Assembly (NCBI GenBank): GCA_951813615.1
Contig: OX638377.1
Span: 2,418,001-2,482,000 of the forward strand
From: an uncultured Latescibacterota bacterium
Lineage (GTDB): Bacteria; Latescibacterota; UBA2968; UBA8231
Direction: 5' to 3'
DNA: 64,000 bases
In this document: in pieces, positions 1 to 10,016 of the stretch
Layout: each line of letters starts with the position of its first letter
Numbering within the stretch: the first letter of the stretch is position 1
Notes under the pieces: model-generated
What the model saw: only the letters and a program-made list of their open reading frames with translations
What the model was told of the DNA's origin: nothing
Databases searched by the model: none
Position numbers and translations under genes: made by a program

Positions 1-2209
1 GAAAGAGCAAGGGCACGTCCGAGGAGCGCTGCAAAAAGTCGCCGTCAAAGCTGGGCAGGCGATCCACTTCAAAGTAGAAATCAACCGAATCGCCTGGAGC
101 TATATCGACCGCAGCCCGGAAGTTGGGGTTCGGCGTGGCAATGGCCATGCCGTTGGGGGGCCAAAGTAGCTGGGGACCATCCGACGGAGTAGTCGCCTCG
201 GCGTCGATCCTCTGGGCGGCCTCTGGAGGCGGTGGTGCGCCCTCGCCGCTGAAGTTGGTGTAGAAGTATCTGGTCCGCGACCAAGCGCCATAGGTGCGCT
301 TTACCGGATCTGGCACCTCTAAATCCCTAGTGGTGCTCACCCGCCAGTACCACCAACTGCCGTCCTGCAAATTGCTCGGGCTCCACACGACTTGACCGTT
401 GGGCACAATATCCCCTTCCAACTCCTCTCCGGCGCGCCACGTTTTGTTGTACATCGTACTGGAATAGTAGAGCGCTGTGTCAAAGGCCCGCAGCGGCCAC
501 ATGATTTGCGCGTATGGGTAGCTCTCCGAGGGAATGGGGGCCAACTTCCAGAGGAAGGTCCAGTACATCAGACTCACCCCAAAAACGATGGGCAACATAA
601 AGAGCTCAGCCTTGAGGAGGCTGGTAAATTTCATCCCGGTCAGCTCGACGATCCTAAACCCCTCGGCGTGCCCGCCGAAGTTGCGGGCCGGAAAGGGCAC
701 GAACCAGATTTCGACCCCGCGAAAGCCGGTCATAAAGCGGATGGCATCTTCGACATAGGGGATCGAAACATTGCGGCCAACCAAGCCGTCGAGCCGGGCG
801 CTGACAAAGGACATGATCGGCGCATAGACAAAGGCGATGAGCACGAAAAGCACCAACAGACCGGTGCTGACCAAGGTGGGAAACAAAGTCTTGGCCAAGA
901 CGATCGGATAGATCGCCGCTACGCAAAACAGCGAAGCGCAGACCCACAGGTTGAAATCGCCGCGGCCGAGGTGTTTTAAGCAGTACCCCCTCACTTCGGC
1001 CGGGTGGTGGCAGTCCGAGTGCTTGCACATCCCCGACTGATCGGCCCCTTCGAGTTGGAGCTTCTCCCGCAATTCGGCCTGCTTTTCGCGGCCAGTGGAA
1101 AAAAGCTGGTAAAAGCTGACGATGGTGACCGCGATGGTAATGCCAATGGAAAAGGCGCGCCAAAAGTCGATTCCAGTGGCGATAGTAGTTTGGATGGTGC
1201 CCATGCCGATTTCCCAGCGCGGCAGATAGCCCCATGCGTAGAGCAAGGGACTGATGGCCGTGTGCAGCATCACCCCGGCAAAGGAGCCAACCACCGACCA
1301 GAAGGGCATGAACAACCCCGCCAATACCGGCCCCAAATGCATGGTGACCGCCAGCGGAGTGGCCTGTATGATATTGCCGAAATAGGGGCTCAAATCCCAG
1401 AAAGGGATCGGCAAGATCGTCACTTTGGATCCCCAGAGTTCGGTGACGACCGGTATCCCTACATAGATGACCCCGAATGACGCACCGATGACTGCGCCAA
1501 TGCTGAACACCGGCCACTTCCACGTCTCCCGCTCGGAACCCGAATCTTCGGCCAGAGCCATGGCGCTCAACGCCGACATCGGCGCGGTGGGAAAGGGCAA
1601 TTGCTCGCGGTCGGAGGTGAGCCGGAAGAGCATGTAGCCGGACGTAAACCAAGCGATGCGGCCCATGATGGTCCCGACCACCAACAGCAGAATCGGGGCC
1701 AGCCAATCGCGGTGAAGAAAGGTCCGCTCGGCAATGGCCTCCGAATCGGGCGCGGGTACCCACCACCACGGCAAAATGCGCGAGATGCCGAATTGATCGG
1801 CTTCGGCTGAGGTCACGAAGTACTGACGCCAAAGCAAGTCGAGGAATGCGCCTTCCTCGCGGGAGACTAAGGCGGAGGCCACGTACACGAGTAGGTAGAT
1901 CTCTTGGCGCCTGAGCGAGGTAAATGAACGCTTGGAGATCTCTAAAAAGAGGATCACCGTCACCCATTGCGCAGCCACGCCTATATCGATACCCGCGTAC
2001 AGCCCGAGAAACATCTCGCCCGGGGTCATAATCAGCGAGATAAAGAGCACGCCGATAATGGTGCGGATCGTAAAGCCCTCTTCAAAGCGGTCGGGCGCTT
2101 CGAGCAAGGAGCGATACTCCTCCAACTCGGCCCACTGTCGCTCTTTCTTTTGCTCGCGACCAAATAGCTTCTGATAAAAATCAGACAGTCTCTGAAAAAA
2201 CGCTTCCAT
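1..2209 (-). CDS. OPT-like polytopic membrane transporter, 3' end outside the window
   Basis: About 736 codons are visible and no stop is reached at the window edge. The ATG shares its A with the TGA of the upstream peptidase/permease gene (TGATG), so translation is coupled. After a charged N-terminus of about 40 residues, hydrophobic segments run from about residue 50 to 370 and again from about 420 to 570. The last visible 150 residues are hydrophilic and look extracytoplasmic. The PFPTA-type segment after a membrane helix resembles oligopeptide transporter (OPT) proteins. A Cys/His cluster (C395, C400, C410, H413) sits in a loop between the two membrane blocks and looks like a small zinc-binding insert. 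Substrate is unknown. It is the last visible gene of the operon that starts with the DUF6785 protein. Confidence 0.75.
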   Translation of the reverse strand, partial: MEAFFQRLSDFYQKLFGREQKKERQWAELEEYRSLLEAPDRFEEGFTIRTIIGVLFISLIMTPGEMFLGLYAGIDIGVAAQWVTVILFLEISKRSFTSLRRQEIYLLVYVASALVSREEGAFLDLLWRQYFVTSAEADQFGISRILPWWWVPAPDSEAIAERTFLHRDWLAPILLLVVGTIMGRIAWFTSGYMLFRLTSDREQLPFPTAPMSALSAMALAEDSGSERETWKWPVFSIGAVIGASFGVIYVGIPVVTELWGSKVTILPIPFWDLSPYFGNIIQATPLAVTMHLGPVLAGLFMPFWSVVGSFAGVMLHTAISPLLYAWGYLPRWEIGMGTIQTTIATGIDFWRAFSIGITIAVTIVSFYQLFSTGREKQAELREKLQLEGADQSGMCKHSDCHHPAEVRGYCLKHLGRGDFNLWVCASLFCVAAIYPIVLAKTLFPTLVSTGLLVLFVLIAFVYAPIMSFVSARLDGLVGRNVSIPYVEDAIRFMTGFRGVEIWFVPFPARNFGGHAEGFRIVELTGMKFTSLLKAELFMLPIVFGVSLMYWTFLWKLAPIPSESYPYAQIMWPLRAFDTALYYSSTMYNKTWRAGEELEGDIVPNGQVVWSPSNLQDGSWWYWRVSTTRDLEVPDPVKRTYGAWSRTRYFYTNFSGEGAPPPPEAAQRIDAEATTPSDGPQLLWPPNGMAIATPNPNFRAAVDIAPGDSVDFYFEVDRLPSFDGDFLQRSSDVPLLF

Positions 2210-5200
2210 CATTCCACTTGCTCAGCTTCGGTTGCCGCGGCCAACATCTGCTCGGCGACTCCGCGATGGTGGGCCTTGGACTCTGTGGCGAGGGTGTGCC
2301 AGAGCAGGAACTCCTTCCGCAACCCATTGATAAATCGGTGATTGACCCGTTGCCAGAAGGTGTCCTGACCACTGATCCGCTGAATGTAAATCTCCACTGT
2401 ATAGACAGATTTGATCTCGGTGGGCAAAAACTCGAGCTGCATAAACTGGCTCACCCCCATGTCGAACGGCGCCAGCCAGAGCAGGAGCTGCACGGCGTAC
2501 TCCGGACCGCGCTCGCCATCTTCCTCGACCAACTGGACCTTTTCGGCGTAGAAGTCGCCGATGGACTCCTCGCTATAGGCGCTGAAGTAACTGGCTAAGA
2601 AGCCACACAAGCCCTGCACTTCCCCCTCGCTGACCATAAAGGGGAACTCCATTTCCCAGCGGTCCCCGCTAGGAGCCGGCGGTACCCAGCGACGGATCGT
2701 ATCGGGCACGGCCGTACGGGCCGCCACCCTAGCCGGATATACCGTCGAAAGCAAGACTACGGCCATCACGAGCAGCGCCGAGACAATCGCCGCCATCGAC
2801 GAGTAATTGAGGCTTATTCCCTGTAGCAGGTCCAGCACGATGAGTAGTTTGCCCAAACTCTGGCCGAGAATATAGCCCAAGGTAACGCCAATGATCGCAT
2901 AGACACAGGCCTCGGCCACAAAGAGCAGGGCGATATGCAGCGGAGCCAATCCCACCGATGAATAAATGCTGATTTCGCGGAAACGCTCATAGACAGCCCC
3001 CATCATCGCATTGAGCACAATCAATGCCGCGATAAACATCGGTATCACCAAGGCCCCTAAACCCCCGACATCGGTCAACCCAATCGAGGTGTAGGAAAAC
3101 ACCTTAGTCGCGGATTCGCCCGGCTCCTGCAGACCGGCAAAGAGCGTAATGGCCAGACGTAGGAGAAAATCCTCAATCAGTTCCTGTGCATGCTCCCCAG
3201 CCTCCATCCGCACCGCTACCGAGCGCAGCATCCCTCCTGTCTCCCGCAGCGTTCCATAGGGCAAGATCAGTACATTGTCGGACTCTAGGTGGACGAACGG
3301 GCGAATATCGAGCGAGGATTCATCTACGGCGATGCTCATTTTGTTCTCGGTCACCGGCCCGAGGGCTTGAGCACTCGACATCTGGAAATCCGCTGGCGTC
3401 AGCGGCTCGTCGTCGAGGTCGCGCACCGCCTCAAAGAGGTCGGGATCAAACACGCCCCGCACCACCAAATCCCGGCCGAAGACCCGAACCGTCGCCACGC
3501 CTAGCTCTGCCGACCCTATGCCCAGCGTCTCGGCCATGCCCTCGGCCATCAGGCAGGACGACTCGTCCTCGCGCGTGAAGAAGCTGCCCCCCACCAGCGC
3601 TTGGTCGATGCCGGTGACGCGCACTTCTTCCGGCATCAGCCCCAGCATTCCGGTCGCCCGCACTACTGAAGTATCGCCGAAGACTTCGATGTACTTTTTC
3701 TGCTCGTCATCAAAGGCGACGTACCAGTTCCGCGGCACGACCTCCCCTTCGGTGGCGAAGTGAGAGCGGGCGTAATCGAGCGTCGGGCGGTTCAGCTCAT
3801 TCCAATTGCGGTCGCGGATCAGCACCCCTTCGTAGGTCCCCTCGTGATCCATCGCAAAGGCGATATAGCGGATCTGGGTATTGAAAGAAGTGAAGGAGAG
3901 CACTGTAAAAGTGAGCAGGACCAAGGTCAGCAAGGTCAACCCGGTGCGCAGCTTGCGCCGACGCATATTGGAAATGCCGAGCATAAAGGCCGCGTAGCTG
4001 GCGCTGGCGCGGCTGATATCGGTCTCGTGGACGTGAGCTTCTCGCGCCTGATAGGCCTTCATGTAGCTGTTGAAGCGGGAGTTAATCATCCCCATGACAA
4101 AGGCCGCCATCGCCATGATCGCAAAGGCCAGCAAGATCACCAGTGGATGGGCGATGTCAAAGGCCGGGTGAACTTGGGAAATGGCGAGACAGATCAAAAC
4201 CAACAATCCCCCAAACCCCGCTAGCTGCCGGCGAATATCAGCTGCCGCAAACAGCAACCGCTCCCCCAGAAAGGCCGTTGGGATGACTAAGGCGAGAAAG
4301 AACACCATCCCGCTGATGACGTCGTTGAGCGTCTGTAGCACTTCTGGGTACGCGCGGGACGTCACCCCCAGCGCGGCCCGAACGTGCTCGACATAGCGCT
4401 CCCAATCTTTAGCCTCTTCGGCTTGTCGCGCCTCTTCGATTAGCCCCTTGCTGCGCTGGTGCAACCGGGCCAAGCGCTGGTTTTCAATGGCGTGCTCGCG
4501 CAAGGTGCGCAGCCGCGCCTCGTTGAGCTTCCACATGTCCTCGACGGCCAGCATTCCCGTGCGGATCAGCGATTCCTCCCTGAGCACGTAGCCCCGTCCC
4601 CGCGCCTGCGTCTCGTTTTCGTATCCTTCGCTATTGAGCAAGAGCAGGCGGTTGTCGATGATCATCTTGATGCCGTCATCCTCGGCGGCGTCCAGCGGAC
4701 CAAAGACCACGCCGACGGCCTCGGCATCGTTAGCTCCTCGTGCCAGCCCAAACTGACGAGGGGCCACCCCGCTCTGGTCGACGATTTTGATCCCCTTGAA
4801 CGACCGGAGATAGCGCGGGTCAATCATGCTGTAGAAGGATCGCGAGATACTGGGAAAGACGACGATGATCTTTTCGTTAGTATTCCAGCGAATTTTGCTG
4901 TCTATCATCCATTCGTTCACGACCCCGCCACTGAACTTTTGCGCCCTTTCCGAAAGGTCGGGCGCATAGACGATCGCCCCAGTCGCTGGATTAACTTGGT
5001 AGGCCGCTACTGGGTAGGCCCCAGTCCGCAAGCCGTCGATATCGGCGACGCCTTGGTCATCTGTGAGGTGGTACTGGGTCCAGCGTACGCCCTTGTGGGA
5101 TTTGAACCGGGGATCCACGACGACAATAGCGTCGGCGATCGGACGGTCCGGCACTTGGCTGCGGCGCGGGAACGAGCGGACCTTGACCCGCAGGGAGCGC

Positions 5201-6609
5201 AATTTGTCCTTGAGCACGGGACCAAAGTCTTCCAGATCGGCAAACAGCTCCTCGTCGTTTATGGCGCGCGCCAACATGGCGTTGAGCAGAAGGCTTTGGC
5301 GGGACAGATTTTCGATATTCATCCGCTCAGGCGTATCGAACGGGGTATCAACGATATAGCGGGCGTCGTTGACGGTCACAAACGACAGCGAGATGATCCC
5401 AGCGGTCAGCGCCTGCTGCCCACTGACCGAGACCCCACCCGGCACAAAAGTAGACCAGTCCATACCGCGAATCGGGCTGATCCCATTGGCCAGCGGCCGA
5501 TCCTGTTCTAGACCCAACCGCGTGGCCTCCTCCTCGGCATAGGCCGTAAAGCGCCTGCCAAAAGGCACGAAGAATCGCTTGAGATCATAGCTAAAGGTAT
5601 TGTTCCAGATCCCCAGCCCGTCGGACTGACTCGTCAGGTCAATGCAGATGAAGAGCTTGGGCTTGAGTGGCTCTTCCATCCGCTCGGCGTAGTAGGGATG
5701 GCGGCGAGCGTGGCGCTCGAGGAAATGGACAATCCCCTGCCGGGCTTGGAAATGCGCGCCCGTGGCCACCAGTACGACCGGCCGGCGTGGAGGATGGCGC
5801 ACTAGATGCTCAGCCAGCGCCAGCAATGCGGCGATGCCGCTGGTCGCCTCGGCCGCCGGAGCCAAAGCGGGCACCACTGACATGCCATCGTAGTAGCTTT
5901 CGATGACAATGGTCTCGTCGGCCAGCGCCGGATCGGTGCCGGGGATTCGGCTCCAGATATTCCAGGCCGTTTCGCGCTGCCAGTCCATCCGCCCCTTGAG
6001 CACTACGGAAGCTGGCTGTTGGAGCAACCGCTCTTTGAGCTGTAATCCAGCGGCTCTTTCAATCCAAAAGCGCGGGATGTCCAGCGGTGCCGTGGAGTAC
6101 TTAGCCGTAGCTTGATTGGCCGTGGTCTCCTCCGGCTCAATGAAGATGATCGCGCGCGCGCCCAGCGAAGCAGCTTGCAACCAGCGGCTCCAAGTGTTGA
6201 ACTCCATCAGCACCACTCGGCCATCGAGTTCGCGGCCCGCGTACTCCTCCCATTCGCCATCCCCGCCGTAGATCATCTCGCCTGCATACTCGGGTAGGGT
6301 CGAGGTGCGGACTAAGTTCGGCCACAGGCTGTAGAGGCCATAGCGCTCCCCGCTCTCTGTGAGGAGTAACTCGCCCCCGTGGTCGATGGGCACGGTGACA
6401 TCAAAGGGGTCGCGCACGACCTCTATCCCTAGCTCGCGCAAGCGCTGCTCGACGTAATCCGCAGCCTTAGCCGCCCCGGGATAGCCGCTCACCCTAGAGC
6501 CGAGCGACGACAGATAAGCGACGGTTTCGCGTACCCCGTCTTCGCGCGTCCAACCGCTGTTTGCGGCCAGCACGAGGGCGCAGATGATGTAATAAGCCGA
6601 GTACCTCAT
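2209..6609 (-). CDS. Fusion of degenerate M28 peptidase-like domain and FtsX/MacB-like permease
   Basis: 1466 residues. I chose the ATG at 6609 because it overlaps the upstream stop (ATGA) and opens a signal peptide (MRYSAYYIICALVLAANSG). Residues about 20-310 follow the M28 aminopeptidase layout with a PA-like insert. The expected metal and catalytic motifs are altered: the HxD position reads YYD (239-241), the GADD(N)ASG position reads AAEATSG (252-258), and the EE position reads HF (286-287). It is probably not an active metallopeptidase. A soluble middle part with beta-rich and helical segments follows. Membrane helices appear near residue 760-850, a MacB-like start (MRRRKLRTGL) near 882, and an FtsX-like block of three helices from about 1180. 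No ABC ATPase gene is adjacent. The gene lies between a DUF6785 protein and an OPT-like protein, so I infer one envelope complex; its function is unknown. Confidence 0.85.
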   Translation of the reverse strand: MRYSAYYIICALVLAANSGWTREDGVRETVAYLSSLGSRVSGYPGAAKAADYVEQRLRELGIEVVRDPFDVTVPIDHGGELLLTESGERYGLYSLWPNLVRTSTLPEYAGEMIYGGDGEWEEYAGRELDGRVVLMEFNTWSRWLQAASLGARAIIFIEPEETTANQATAKYSTAPLDIPRFWIERAAGLQLKERLLQQPASVVLKGRMDWQRETAWNIWSRIPGTDPALADETIVIESYYDGMSVVPALAPAAEATSGIAALLALAEHLVRHPPRRPVVLVATGAHFQARQGIVHFLERHARRHPYYAERMEEPLKPKLFICIDLTSQSDGLGIWNNTFSYDLKRFFVPFGRRFTAYAEEEATRLGLEQDRPLANGISPIRGMDWSTFVPGGVSVSGQQALTAGIISLSFVTVNDARYIVDTPFDTPERMNIENLSRQSLLLNAMLARAINDEELFADLEDFGPVLKDKLRSLRVKVRSFPRRSQVPDRPIADAIVVVDPRFKSHKGVRWTQYHLTDDQGVADIDGLRTGAYPVAAYQVNPATGAIVYAPDLSERAQKFSGGVVNEWMIDSKIRWNTNEKIIVVFPSISRSFYSMIDPRYLRSFKGIKIVDQSGVAPRQFGLARGANDAEAVGVVFGPLDAAEDDGIKMIIDNRLLLLNSEGYENETQARGRGYVLREESLIRTGMLAVEDMWKLNEARLRTLREHAIENQRLARLHQRSKGLIEEARQAEEAKDWERYVEHVRAALGVTSRAYPEVLQTLNDVISGMVFFLALVIPTAFLGERLLFAAADIRRQLAGFGGLLVLICLAISQVHPAFDIAHPLVILLAFAIMAMAAFVMGMINSRFNSYMKAYQAREAHVHETDISRASASYAAFMLGISNMRRRKLRTGLTLLTLVLLTFTVLSFTSFNTQIRYIAFAMDHEGTYEGVLIRDRNWNELNRPTLDYARSHFATEGEVVPRNWYVAFDDEQKKYIEVFGDTSVVRATGMLGLMPEEVRVTGIDQALVGGSFFTREDESSCLMAEGMAETLGIGSAELGVATVRVFGRDLVVRGVFDPDLFEAVRDLDDEPLTPADFQMSSAQALGPVTENKMSIAVDESSLDIRPFVHLESDNVLILPYGTLRETGGMLRSVAVRMEAGEHAQELIEDFLLRLAITLFAGLQEPGESATKVFSYTSIGLTDVGGLGALVIPMFIAALIVLNAMMGAVYERFREISIYSSVGLAPLHIALLFVAEACVYAIIGVTLGYILGQSLGKLLIVLDLLQGISLNYSSMAAIVSALLVMAVVLLSTVYPARVAARTAVPDTIRRWVPPAPSGDRWEMEFPFMVSEGEVQGLCGFLASYFSAYSEESIGDFYAEKVQLVEEDGERGPEYAVQLLLWLAPFDMGVSQFMQLEFLPTEIKSVYTVEIYIQRISGQDTFWQRVNHRFINGLRKEFLLWHTLATESKAHHRGVAEQMLAAATEAEQVE

Positions 6610-8762
6610 GCCCAAAAAATGGAGTTCCCCACTTTTCCTGTGAAGTAATCTATGACCAACCAAATCCCATTACACGAAACCTGCCCGCAGATCAGCCCCA
6701 AAAAAAACATTTGGCTGCGGCGATACAAGGCCACTCCACCGAAACGCATGATCATTTTCTTGATAAACCAAGCTAAGAACACGCTAAACCACACGAAGTT
6801 GAGCATGCCGTTGGCCCCAATGGGAAAGCCGATGGGATGCACGGGCCACCAAGGCAGACGCTGCCGCGCCCACATCATCGCTCCCATTACCAGAGCGCCG
6901 CCCGACAAAAACCCCAACCCCGGCCAGTGTACGCCCGCTGGCTCCATGTTGCGGAGCGCGGTGTTGTACGCGGTTTCGGGCGCGCCTTTGAAAAACCAAC
7001 CGTTGAGGTTCACGCCGCCGTGCTGATAGGCCATGTGGAAAATCATCCAAAATGCACCGAGGGCACCGATGAAGAGCGCGAGGATAATAGCCCAAAACAC
7101 TAGCCGCCGCAGTCGTGGCTCCATCTCCTCGATTAGTTTGAGAGCGTTGGTACAGGTAGCCATGACGAACACCCGCACATCCGCGCCCCACATATAGGCC
7201 AACGACAGATTCCACACCCCGGTCCGGGTCACCAAGTCGGTCCCCAACCCCAGAATCACCAAGTCGGGTGCCGTCATCGGGGCGCGCACGGCCGCCAAGC
7301 CGGCTTCGGCGACAATCCGCGTCAAGCCGAGGAAGATGCACAAAGCCAAGACGACAAAAACAAACGCCACCCATAGCGGCGTCCCCATGATCCACAGCCA
7401 GCACGACATGACTAAGACCCCGCCTACAGCGCCGAAGAAAGACCAGCGATAGGACATGATCTCATCCCCATCCTCCACCTCTGGGGCCAAGCCGAGGGCT
7501 TTTTTGCCCACATTGAAAAAGTGTTCCCGTCCCACCCACAAGCCAACCCCGACCATGGCCAGCAAAGCACCGACCCCTTGGTAGGCCATTAGGGAAACAT
7601 CGGCCACGCCGAAGGTGACCTTCTGTTCGGATGTCACGCCAGCGAGCGCGAAGATCTCCTTTTCAAACTTGGCCAACAGGTGAAAAAACCAAATGCCGGC
7701 CGCGATATTGGCATTGATGAAATACGAAAAGCCGACCATAGCAAAGCTGACGGTCAGCTCCAAGGTTTGTTTACCCACTAAGTGTATCGACGAAGTCAGG
7801 GAGAAGACTGGAAAGGCCGGGTCGTAGCGGTGCAGGGCCTTCAAGCTGCCAAAAAAAATCGGCAGACTAAAACCAAGCCACATGGCCGGTTGGCGAAAAA
7901 AGGTATTGATCTTAAGCCCGCGCTCCTCGCCGCGCACCATCGCCAGCCCCACCTGTGTGATCGGATAGGGCAGCCGCTCGCGCTCCATCCACTGTCGGCG
8001 GACAATAACCGCAACCGACACCATAGTCACATATAGCGCCAAGAGAAAGACCGCCCACCAGCACAAAGGCTCGACCCACGCCGCGTAGGGGATTGCCTCG
8101 CCGGGTGCCAACCCTTCGTAAAAGGTCTTGCTATCGCTCCCGTCGTTGACGAGCACTTCTCGCGCGGAAAAATGAGGAAAGAGCACTTCCCGCCACTTGT
8201 TTTCCGGCGAAGCAAAGTAAAACACCGCCGTGATCATCGGCAGAATTTGTTCGCTCAAACCCATAGTGCAAAGAGCCGAGACGATCAACAGCATGACATA
8301 CACGAGAATCAATTCGGCCCGATTGAGGACCAAGCTCCGCCCGAAAGAGACCAATAGCATGTTGATCAGGGATGAGGCGACGATGAAGGTGGCGAAGAAA
8401 AAACCCGGGGCAAAGGGATCGAGGGAGGCCAGCCAGCCATAGTAGAAACCGTAGAGAGCACATGAAACTAAGGCCCACGCTACTGCGCCCAGCGGGCTAG
8501 CGGCAATCTTAAACAACACATTGAGCAGCCCGATGAGTACTAAAAATAAAAAAATGGCCCCTGGCGTACTGAAGTCCAAGGCCATGTAAGAACCGCGTAT
8601 GATCATGTTGCCGTACGGAGCGCCGACAGCGAGAAAAAAGCTGAGGAACGATCCCACCCAAAACGCACGCATGGTTAGCTGTTGGGTACCGGGCGGCGCA
8701 AGCAGGGCTTGGTCGCGCCCAGCGAGATGGTTCAGGTAGTGGATTGGCAAACGTCTTAGCAA
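6606..8762 (-). CDS. DUF6785/DUF6784 family polytopic membrane protein
   Basis: 718 residues with roughly 14 hydrophobic segments. The C-terminal 100 residues carry the DUF6784-type pattern (WWPVHPIGF, then a W-x-S-x-F-L-A-W-F-I-K-K segment, then LYRR). The family is distantly OPT-like and its substrate is not known. The start is a TTG preceded by a strong AGGGGG ribosome site. An ATG exists at 8672 but has no ribosome site, so I kept the TTG. A well-formed sigma70 promoter lies 33 nt upstream (see 8795-8823). This is the first gene of a three-gene operon; its TGA overlaps the ATG of the next gene by 4 nt. Confidence 0.85.
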   Translation of the reverse strand: MLRRLPIHYLNHLAGRDQALLAPPGTQQLTMRAFWVGSFLSFFLAVGAPYGNMIIRGSYMALDFSTPGAIFLFLVLIGLLNVLFKIAASPLGAVAWALVSCALYGFYYGWLASLDPFAPGFFFATFIVASSLINMLLVSFGRSLVLNRAELILVYVMLLIVSALCTMGLSEQILPMITAVFYFASPENKWREVLFPHFSAREVLVNDGSDSKTFYEGLAPGEAIPYAAWVEPLCWWAVFLLALYVTMVSVAVIVRRQWMERERLPYPITQVGLAMVRGEERGLKINTFFRQPAMWLGFSLPIFFGSLKALHRYDPAFPVFSLTSSIHLVGKQTLELTVSFAMVGFSYFINANIAAGIWFFHLLAKFEKEIFALAGVTSEQKVTFGVADVSLMAYQGVGALLAMVGVGLWVGREHFFNVGKKALGLAPEVEDGDEIMSYRWSFFGAVGGVLVMSCWLWIMGTPLWVAFVFVVLALCIFLGLTRIVAEAGLAAVRAPMTAPDLVILGLGTDLVTRTGVWNLSLAYMWGADVRVFVMATCTNALKLIEEMEPRLRRLVFWAIILALFIGALGAFWMIFHMAYQHGGVNLNGWFFKGAPETAYNTALRNMEPAGVHWPGLGFLSGGALVMGAMMWARQRLPWWPVHPIGFPIGANGMLNFVWFSVFLAWFIKKMIMRFGGVALYRRSQMFFLGLICGQVSCNGIWLVIDYFTGKVGNSIFWA

Positions 8763-8794
8763 GTGAAGCCCCCTGCTGTATTGCGATGGCCTTT

Positions 8795-8823
8795 ATTATA
8801 CGTTGCTTAACCGATTGGGACAA
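8795..8823 (-). promoter_or_regulatory. Sigma70-type promoter of the DUF6785 operon
   Basis: On the minus strand: TTGTCC at 8823-8818, a 17-nt spacer, and a perfect TATAAT at 8800-8795. The -10 ends 33 nt before the TTG start. It lies in the 104-bp divergent gap shared with the M42 peptidase gene, for which I see no equally good promoter. Confidence 0.75.
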
Positions 8824-8866
8824 TGCGATTTGACGGCATCGATATTTGGGGGTTTTTTCTCGTATC

Positions 8867-9994
8867 ATGGAATTCGACTTTCTCCAGTTCGCCAAGCCGC
8901 TTATCCGCGCTCCTACAGCCCCTTTTCACGAACATTTTGCCCTCGGTGTTGTGCGCTCATTCGCGGCCGAGCGGCCTCTGATCCAAGTGCTCCACGATCG
9001 CTGCGGCAACAGTTTGCTGCTCTACGACGGCGGCGACCAACAGGAGGACGATGAATTTATCGTCTTGACTGCCCATCTCGACCACCCCGGCTTAGTGTGG
9101 AGAAGCGCACAGGAGTCAGGCCGCGCCCTGTTCGAAATCCTCGGCGGCGTCGATTTGGAGCAGGCCCTAGCGACGGGCGTGCGCATATTCGACCTGAACC
9201 GCCCGGCTACCCAGCGCGGAATTCCGGGGACCATCGTCCGCATAGTAGAAGAAGAAGGGACGCGCTATCCCCTGCTCGAAGTGGCCGCAGCACGCGACAT
9301 TCCCCAAGGGCCGGGGACCTTTGCGATGTGGGATCTGCCAGCCTTTCGGATGAGCAATCGGCGCTTGAGCGGACGGGCGATCGACGACTTGGCCGGCGCA
9401 GCCGTGGCTTTGTGCGTCTTGGATTCCTTGGTACGCCAGCAAGCCTCGGTCCGCCTCGGCGTCTTGCTCACACGCGCTGAAGAAGTGGGTTTTGTCGGTA
9501 TGCTTGCCGCGCTGGAGGCTGGGTTCTTGCCGCGCCGCGCCCTCTACATCAACATCGAGTGCTCTAGCGTGGCGGCTGGAGCGGTGCTGGGCGCGGGACC
9601 GATCTTGCGGGTGGGTGATCGGCTCTGGGTGTTCGACCCGGACATTAGCGGCGGGCTGGGCGCGCTAGCCGACGAATTGGCCTCCCAACAGCCCTCTTTC
9701 CGCTATCAACGCAAACTGATGGACAGCGGTGCTTGCGAAGCGACCCCGCTAATGCAAGCCGATTATCGCACAGGCGCGGTGGCGCTGCCTCTCGGCAACT
9801 ATCACAACTCGGGCCCGGGTGCGCAATTGGCCCCGGAGCACATCCACCTCGACGATGCCAACGGGCTGGTGCGCCTGCTCGTCCACGTGGCCCAGCGCGG
9901 CATTGGCGCGGGGCTGGCGCATTCGGCGGTCGTGCTCGACTCCATGCTCGCTGGCCGCCTAGCGAAATACCGCGACCGCCTGCTCCCCATATAG
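8867..9994 (+). CDS. M42/FrvX-like metal-dependent aminopeptidase
   Basis: 375 residues. Family hallmarks are visible: AHLDHPG near residue 63-69 (first metal ligand His), GRAIDDLAG near 167-175 (bridging Asp), RAEEVGFVG near 202-210 (catalytic Glu) and LPLGNYHNSG near the C-terminus (final His ligand). The enzyme should be a cytoplasmic co-catalytic metallo-aminopeptidase that trims peptides. I chose the ATG at 8867; an in-frame TTG 21 nt upstream gives an unlikely short extension. It is divergent from the DUF6785 operon and convergent with the WD40 gene, with only 22 bp between the stops. The exact subfamily (M42 or a related M20/M28 clan member) is not settled. Confidence 0.85.
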   Translation: MEFDFLQFAKPLIRAPTAPFHEHFALGVVRSFAAERPLIQVLHDRCGNSLLLYDGGDQQEDDEFIVLTAHLDHPGLVWRSAQESGRALFEILGGVDLEQALATGVRIFDLNRPATQRGIPGTIVRIVEEEGTRYPLLEVAAARDIPQGPGTFAMWDLPAFRMSNRRLSGRAIDDLAGAAVALCVLDSLVRQQASVRLGVLLTRAEEVGFVGMLAALEAGFLPRRALYINIECSSVAAGAVLGAGPILRVGDRLWVFDPDISGGLGALADELASQQPSFRYQRKLMDSGACEATPLMQADYRTGAVALPLGNYHNSGPGAQLAPEHIHLDDANGLVRLLVHVAQRGIGAGLAHSAVVLDSMLAGRLAKYRDRLLPI

Positions 9995-10016
9995 CAGCCA
10001 TTCCACCGCCGCTTTC

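Noticed and set aside
654..1967. A 437-codon minus-strand open frame in another phase of the OPT-like gene
   Set aside because: The alternative frame is a membrane protein that continues across the window edge and is coupled to its upstream gene; this one is Arg/His-rich nonsense.
4459..5511. A 350-codon open frame on the plus strand inside the M28/FtsX gene
   Set aside because: It is antisense to a convincing protein, has no recognisable domain and its composition is the shadow of the minus-strand codons.
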